Assembly (NCBI GenBank): GCA_964630875.1
Contig: CAZVXF010000006.1
Coordinates: 1-64,000 of the forward strand
Source: DAIDHZ01 sp035480255
Lineage (GTDB): Bacteria; Chlamydiota; Chlamydiia; Chlamydiales; SM23-39
Direction: 5' to 3'
DNA length: 64,000 bases
Shown: positions 60,334-64,000 of the stretch, piece after piece
Layout of the letters: each line of letters begins with the position of its first letter
How positions within the stretch are numbered: the stretch's first letter is position 1
The notes under the pieces: model-generated
The model's input: only the letters and a program-made list of their open reading frames with translations
What the model was told of the DNA's origin: nothing
The model's database searches: none
Translations under genes and position numbers: made by a program

Positions 60334-61174
60334 GCGTAACCGTATAGGAACTCTTAAGCGCAATATACTGATTCTCTTAAAAATAGCTATATTTTCTTCT
60401 TGCTCAGGCCTTGAAAGATCTGAAAGAGAGAAGATTAGAAAGCGAAATTGCAAAGGAGAATCGATTTATCGAAATCAGAGCGACCGTTTCTTTGCAATTG
60501 AAACCCCTAAGCACACGCAAAGGGCTTTATATCCTTGGGAATCAGAATCTAATCTTCCGCGCATTACAAAAGATTTTTTCCGTTGCAAGGGCAATCCGAC
60601 TCACGATCCAATTGCTACTTTGGGAGATCCAATTCTTGATTGCGATGGAGGCAATCGACATGGCCTTCCTATTATTCAAGGACAAGAAGGCGTGTATCCT
60701 ATTCTCATTTCCCAGCTTAACTACATACAGAAAAAAACGGGAAAACGGGTCATCATCACATCAGGACACCGATGTCCCTCTCACAATACATATGTGGACC
60801 CATCTCCAGAAAACCGCACTTCAAAGCATCAAATCGGAGCTGAAGTTGATTTTTATGTACAAGGCATGGAGGATCGTCCAGAAGAAATCATTGCTCTCTT
60901 AATGCACTATTACCAAGAGACACCTGCCTATCAAAATAAACAAGAATTTCTCATATTTACTCGGTATGACAAAAGCGATGCCAGAGTGGATATTCAGCCT
61001 TGGATGAATAAAGAAATATACATAAAGCTCAATCAGAAAAATGAAGGGCGTAATTTAGACAATCGACATCCGCATCCCTATATTTCCATTCAAGTTCGCT
61101 TTGATACGAAAAAAAATGAAAAAGTTGTCTATGACTGGCAAAAAGCCAATAAAGGATACTCTCGGGGCTGGTGA
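60332..61174 (+). CDS. M15-like D-Ala-D-Ala carboxypeptidase, probably exported
   Basis: Protein of about 280 residues. A short hydrophobic N-terminus ending FSSCSG could be a relaxed lipobox, placing it as an envelope lipoprotein. Around residue 143 is SGHRCPSHN, and at about 164 SKHQIGAEVDFYV: the S-H---G--(V)D pattern of the M15/VanX-DacA-like metallopeptidases that bind zinc. It probably trims peptidoglycan-type stem peptides. The start is ATG 60332 or 60320. Divergent from the sigma-54 activator, with the start codons back to back. Confidence 0.75.
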   Translation: MRNRIGTLKRNILILLKIAIFSSCSGLERSEREKIRKRNCKGESIYRNQSDRFFAIETPKHTQRALYPWESESNLPRITKDFFRCKGNPTHDPIATLGDPILDCDGGNRHGLPIIQGQEGVYPILISQLNYIQKKTGKRVIITSGHRCPSHNTYVDPSPENRTSKHQIGAEVDFYVQGMEDRPEEIIALLMHYYQETPAYQNKQEFLIFTRYDKSDARVDIQPWMNKEIYIKLNQKNEGRNLDNRHPHPYISIQVRFDTKKNEKVVYDWQKANKGYSRGW

Positions 61175-61264
61175 TTTCTCTTTTCTAAAACAAGAAATCA
61201 GAGTATAATTTTTAGCATTATACGGAGAGTGCTTCAAGAATCGGGAATTTTGTTAGGAGGATCC

Positions 61265-61355
61265 TTAGAACTTTTGTTCGCAGAAAGTGAACATTGCCGA
61301 TAGGCAATGGCATGAGTGAGGACAAGAATTATGAGGTAAGCCGACGCAGCTAAAA
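61265..61355. repeat. Dispersed repeat, family D, copy 2
   Basis: AGAAAGTGAACATTGCC, a palindrome ATTGCCGATAGGCAAT, GAGTGAGGACAA and GACGCAGCTAAA match the order of blocks in 182-275. It lies between the M15-like gene and the tRNA. No coding signal. Confidence 0.5.
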
Positions 61356-61384
61356 CCGATTTTTTAAACCACTTTGGTATATCC

Positions 61385-61468
61385 GCCGGTGTGGCGAAAT
61401 TGGTAGACGCGATAGACTCAAAATCTTTTTCTAGCAATAGAGTGCTGGTTCGAGTCCGGTCACCGGCA
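61385..61468 (+). tRNA. tRNA-Leu (anticodon CAA)
   Basis: The acceptor stem is a perfect 7-bp GCCGGTG/CACCGGC. The D region (GGCGAAATTGGTAGACGC) is typical of tRNA-Leu. The anticodon loop is CTCAAAA giving CAA, a long variable arm follows (TTCTAGCAATAGAGT), and the T loop is TTCGAGT. The anticodon stem has one T-T mismatch. CCA is not encoded. A strong terminator follows. Confidence 0.93.
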
Positions 61469-61475
61469 AAAACAA

Positions 61476-61512
61476 AGAGAAAAAGCCTCCCGGCTTTTTC
61501 TCTTTTTTTTTG
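61476..61512 (+). terminator. Rho-independent terminator after tRNA-Leu
   Basis: A 12-bp stem AGAGAAAAAGCC/GGCTTTTTCTCT with loop TCCC is followed by a run of T (TTTTTTTTT). It starts 8 bp after the tRNA. Confidence 0.92.
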
Positions 61513-61521
61513 TCGGTGAAG

Positions 61522-61543
61522 AAAGCCAATTTATTGGCTTTCG
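61522..61543. repeat. Perfect inverted repeat
   Basis: GAAAGCCAAT, TT, ATTGGCTTTC: 10-bp perfect arms and a 2-nt gap. It lies in the 227-bp gap between the tRNA terminator and the ART-like gene. Could be an operator, though no downstream T tract is present to make it a terminator. Confidence 0.6.
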
Positions 61544-61695
61544 TCCGGATGAGAAGTGAAAGACGTTGTTTTTCGCATCGAAAAACCGTCTGAACCGGCT
61601 TTCTGAACGAGCGGTATAATTAACAATGAATTTTTTTATATAGCTAAAAACAGCGTTATGATGTTAAAATATATTAGATTAAATCATAATTAACT

Positions 61696-62952
61696 ATGAC
61701 AATATATAAAATTTTTCTTTCTGGATCTAATATTCCGATTTCCATTGCAAGAAAGGCAACGCCATGGCCAAAATATTGGTGTGCTGTAGGTTTTTTTGCA
61801 TCTCTTGCAACGAGCTTTCAGATATATAACTCTGCTTCAGCATATTGGTCTAACAAAACAGTAACAAATGGAAAAAACTCCGGAGCATCTTCTTTTGCCG
61901 CGAGAGAATACAGGGTGGATGCTTTTGGAAATCATTTTGATCCTGGTTTTTTTGAAAGCTCTTTCTTTAGAGAAAAAATTCTTCCCCAATGTGCCCACCA
62001 TTCAGCTCTCCATGCGGTAGTTGGCATCACAGTTCTTCTTTTGCAACTCATTCAAAGCTCTCACGATCAATCTATCGTCTACAAAGCGATAGAAAATTTC
62101 AAGATTACAGATCTGTATGCATATCATCCAAGCTTGAAAACTGCGATTGATCGAAATGATGGGGGAGAACCTTCATTTTGTTCAGAGAGCAGAAATCTAT
62201 ATTATCAATTTGCACTTGAAATTGCTTTTGCAGTCATGGCGAGTATTCGGTTTTCTAAAGGACCAACAGCGCTTACTCAAAGTGAAAGCGACGAAGTAAT
62301 AGAATGCTTGAAAGATCGTCTCTGTCTCAAATTTCATGGAACAAATTCATTTTTCCTAGAAAGAATAAAAGCAGAGGGGATGAGCGGCAGCTCTGGCAGA
62401 GAATATCATGAAGAAATCAAAGAATTAACTAAAGATTTAGGAAAAGATCTATTTGGTTGGTACTCACACCAATCCAAAGCGGTATTTTACCAAACCAGAA
62501 ACCCTGAAGAAGCGTTTCATTATGCAAAAGGATCTCCAGAATGGTTTCAGAGTTTTTTATGTGATTGGAATGCAGAGAATAATTCTTCCAACTATTTTCG
62601 CTATGAAAAACGGGATAGCAATAAAGCGAGAGAATTATTTCATGCAAGAATCAATCAAAACCATCATTGGACAGAGGATCAACAAAAAAAAGTAGAGCGT
62701 TTTTACGAAAAGTACTGGCAAAGATTTGGGACGGCAAACCCTGCCCTTATTGTGATGCGTGCAGACCCTAAAGATTTTCGCAAGCTTTTAGCGATATATG
62801 AAATGTTCGATACTTCATCGGATAAAAAACAATCATTCATTAAGGGTTGCTCGATGTGGTTTGCACGCTGTGATCCTCACGATACTTCAGATAAAGCCAT
62901 CCCTCCTTCTGAATTACGCTACTACACTTTCCCAACGATTCAATTTAAATGA
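61696..62952 (+). CDS. ADP-ribosyltransferase-like protein (putative effector)
   Basis: Protein of 418 residues. The N-terminal 60 residues are basic then hydrophobic (PKYWCAVGFFASLATS), as in other accessory proteins here. From about residue 205 the pattern LKFHGTNSFFLERIKAEGM resembles the HGT-type opening of ART-fold enzymes, followed by AVFYQTRNPEEAFHYAKG and a later PALIVMRADPKDF strand. A catalytic Glu cannot be placed with confidence. Alternative: a tRNA 2'-phosphotransferase-like ART or an inactive member. ATG 61696 lacks a strong ribosome binding site. Confidence 0.5.
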   Translation: MTIYKIFLSGSNIPISIARKATPWPKYWCAVGFFASLATSFQIYNSASAYWSNKTVTNGKNSGASSFAAREYRVDAFGNHFDPGFFESSFFREKILPQCAHHSALHAVVGITVLLLQLIQSSHDQSIVYKAIENFKITDLYAYHPSLKTAIDRNDGGEPSFCSESRNLYYQFALEIAFAVMASIRFSKGPTALTQSESDEVIECLKDRLCLKFHGTNSFFLERIKAEGMSGSSGREYHEEIKELTKDLGKDLFGWYSHQSKAVFYQTRNPEEAFHYAKGSPEWFQSFLCDWNAENNSSNYFRYEKRDSNKARELFHARINQNHHWTEDQQKKVERFYEKYWQRFGTANPALIVMRADPKDFRKLLAIYEMFDTSSDKKQSFIKGCSMWFARCDPHDTSDKAIPPSELRYYTFPTIQFK

Positions 62953-63062
62953 GTTTTTTTATAAAACAGCTTTTCTTATAACCACTCGAAATAATACGGA
63001 ATTTGACTTTCCCCGAAAACTCACTTCTTTGAGGGTATTCTCAATTTTTTTTTGCCCACCTA

Positions 63063-63938
63063 TCATTTAGAGGGGGTGATGACTCCCAGTGAGTCTTTTG
63101 GATCAAGTAACAACCGTGGCTTTATAGTTTTAATCCGTTTCTTGAGCTGCTTGATCGGTTCTGCTGGTGGAATATTTTCAGGGAGGGTCCCATCGATTCT
63201 AGAAATTGCTGCTCGTACTTCTTTGCCAACTTCTGCATGAGTATCAATTGCATCTCTTTGATTCATAATCTTTTTTTTCTTTAGTTTTTCCTTCGTTTGC
63301 GTCATGCGAAAAAGGTTTGCTGCGAGTTCAGTTATGTCCATTCGGTCCATGAGTTGTTCTTTTGGAGAGATCCCTTTCTTGATTTTGATTGCATCAACTC
63401 CCAGTCCTCCATAAAGACCCTGATATCCAGCGTCATGAAAAATGCCGAACATAGAATTTTGAACACCCGCTTCGCGAGCTGCTCCAGACAAAGCCTTGAA
63501 TTCGACCTTTGCCTGTTCCCGCGTTTCTAATCGTTGCATGTCTGCGGCCATTTGATCCGAAATTTCCTGACGGCGAGTCTGAATGGTAAAATATTGCTGC
63601 GCTTGTGCAATTTCCGGTTTTCTGGGATCCCCGTTTTGGGCAATCAAATAACAGGCAGCGCGTGAAAGATGATAATCCTCAACTATTTGCAATGATCCTT
63701 TACCTCCCGGGATCGGTTTGCGGGCGTCCGCAAAGTGATGGTTTGGACTGTTTCCAGACTGTTCACAGGACTGAAGCGCTTTCTTAATAGCATTTTTGAA
63801 ATCTCTCCAATTGGAATACCCAAGACAAGCCTGAAGATCTCGTGCACTCCAATATTCGACAGCATGCTGATTTAGTTTTTTAAGCGATTCGAAAGATAGA
63901 TCCGATGGTACTGGAACTGGATTGTTAAACTCATCCAT
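63063..63938 (-). CDS. DinD-like DNA-damage-inducible protein
   Basis: Protein of 291 residues from ATG 63938, preceded by GGAG 9 nt upstream (a TTG at 63953 is upstream). The middle holds WSARDLQACLGYSNWRDFKNAI, ADARKPIPGGKGSLQIVEDYHLSRAACYLIAQNGDP (in adjacent blocks), matching E. coli DinD and related phage-antirepressor/BRO-N proteins. DinD binds RecA filaments and blocks strand exchange in E. coli. Here it lies 24 kb from the recT locus, so any link is speculative. The last 60 bases before the window edge hold no other gene. Confidence 0.8.
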   Translation of the reverse strand: MDEFNNPVPVPSDLSFESLKKLNQHAVEYWSARDLQACLGYSNWRDFKNAIKKALQSCEQSGNSPNHHFADARKPIPGGKGSLQIVEDYHLSRAACYLIAQNGDPRKPEIAQAQQYFTIQTRRQEISDQMAADMQRLETREQAKVEFKALSGAAREAGVQNSMFGIFHDAGYQGLYGGLGVDAIKIKKGISPKEQLMDRMDITELAANLFRMTQTKEKLKKKKIMNQRDAIDTHAEVGKEVRAAISRIDGTLPENIPPAEPIKQLKKRIKTIKPRLLLDPKDSLGVITPSK

Positions 63939-64000
63939 AGACTTGAACTCCAAATAACTTATCGGGTGATGTTAAAGAAAAAATTTTAAGCTTTCCTTTA

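Noticed and set aside
1..64000. CRISPR arrays, rRNA genes and insertion sequences
   Set aside because: No regularly spaced direct repeats, no rRNA sequence and no transposase (DDE, HUH or serine) gene were seen; the PDDEXK_2 protein at 33980 is nuclease-like and lies in an operon.

Overview
The window reads as a chromosome segment of a member of the phylum Chlamydiae, most likely an environmental (amoeba- or arthropod-associated) family rather than Chlamydia itself. The evidence is gene order: rpsO-pnp with tadA beside it; rpmE-prfA-prmC-ffh-rpsP-trmD-rplS-rnhB; groES-groEL divergent from pepF; tpiA with xseA-xseB and secG; and an MBL-fold (PhnP/YycJ type) gene followed by hflX. These are recalled chlamydial neighbourhoods. 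The accessory content is much richer than in Chlamydia (LRR, ankyrin, TPR, ART-like and SidE-PDE-like proteins, and many orphan membrane proteins), which fits an amoeba-type host. The genus is not resolved from sequence alone.

Layout. 1-6.1 kb: repeats, an archaeal-type AspRS fused to an editing-like domain, pnp, rpsO, a small hypothetical and tadA. 6.1-13.9 kb: accessory genes, including a primase-like/Toprim/TPR/DnaQ fusion, a sulfatase-LRR fusion and two orphans. 14.2-20.5 kb: the translation/SRP cluster ending with rnhB, interrupted by a repeat element and an ankyrin gene. 20.6-23.0 kb: orphan proteins and a YqaA-type membrane protein. 23.0-27 kb: groESL with a sigma-70-like promoter and a CIRCE-like operator, then pepF. 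27-31.5 kb: a SidE-PDE-like protein, HPr, rpiA, tyrS and dus. 31.7-38.8 kb: a tightly packed four-gene recombination locus. 38.9-50.7 kb: lptD, small membrane proteins, xseAB, tpiA, secG, an HU-family gene, orphans, a DMT transporter, and a queuine transporter with tgt. 50.7-60.3 kb: a GHKL ATPase-metalloprotease, pip, a membrane protein, an FAD oxidoreductase, an orphan, the MBL-fold gene, hflX, radC and a sigma-54 activator. 60.3-64 kb: an M15-like peptidase, tRNA-Leu, an ART-like protein and a DinD-like gene.

The most striking locus is 31717-38836: recT, a second recT, a PD-(D/E)XK nuclease of the Rpn/PDDEXK_2 type, and a 1344-residue fusion of LRRs, a DNA-polymerase-I-like region whose catalytic carboxylates are replaced, and an intact RecQ helicase. 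The first three genes overlap by 4 bp and the fourth follows closely, so they probably work together: the nuclease and helicase expose single strands, two annealases pair them, and the dead polymerase module may bind primer-template. The proteins of this locus, and several other accessory proteins in the window, begin with long, basic, Ser/Arg/Leu-rich segments with few acidic residues. These look like mitochondrial targeting peptides, raising the testable idea that some are exported to host mitochondria; chlamydial type III signals could also look like this.

Four dispersed intergenic repeat families are visible: a MITE-like element with GAGGGAATTGCAAAAC ends, a CCCAAACAAGCTCAAAAA hairpin that supplies the stop codon of one gene, and two shorter families. 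There are no rRNA genes, CRISPR arrays or recognisable transposase genes.
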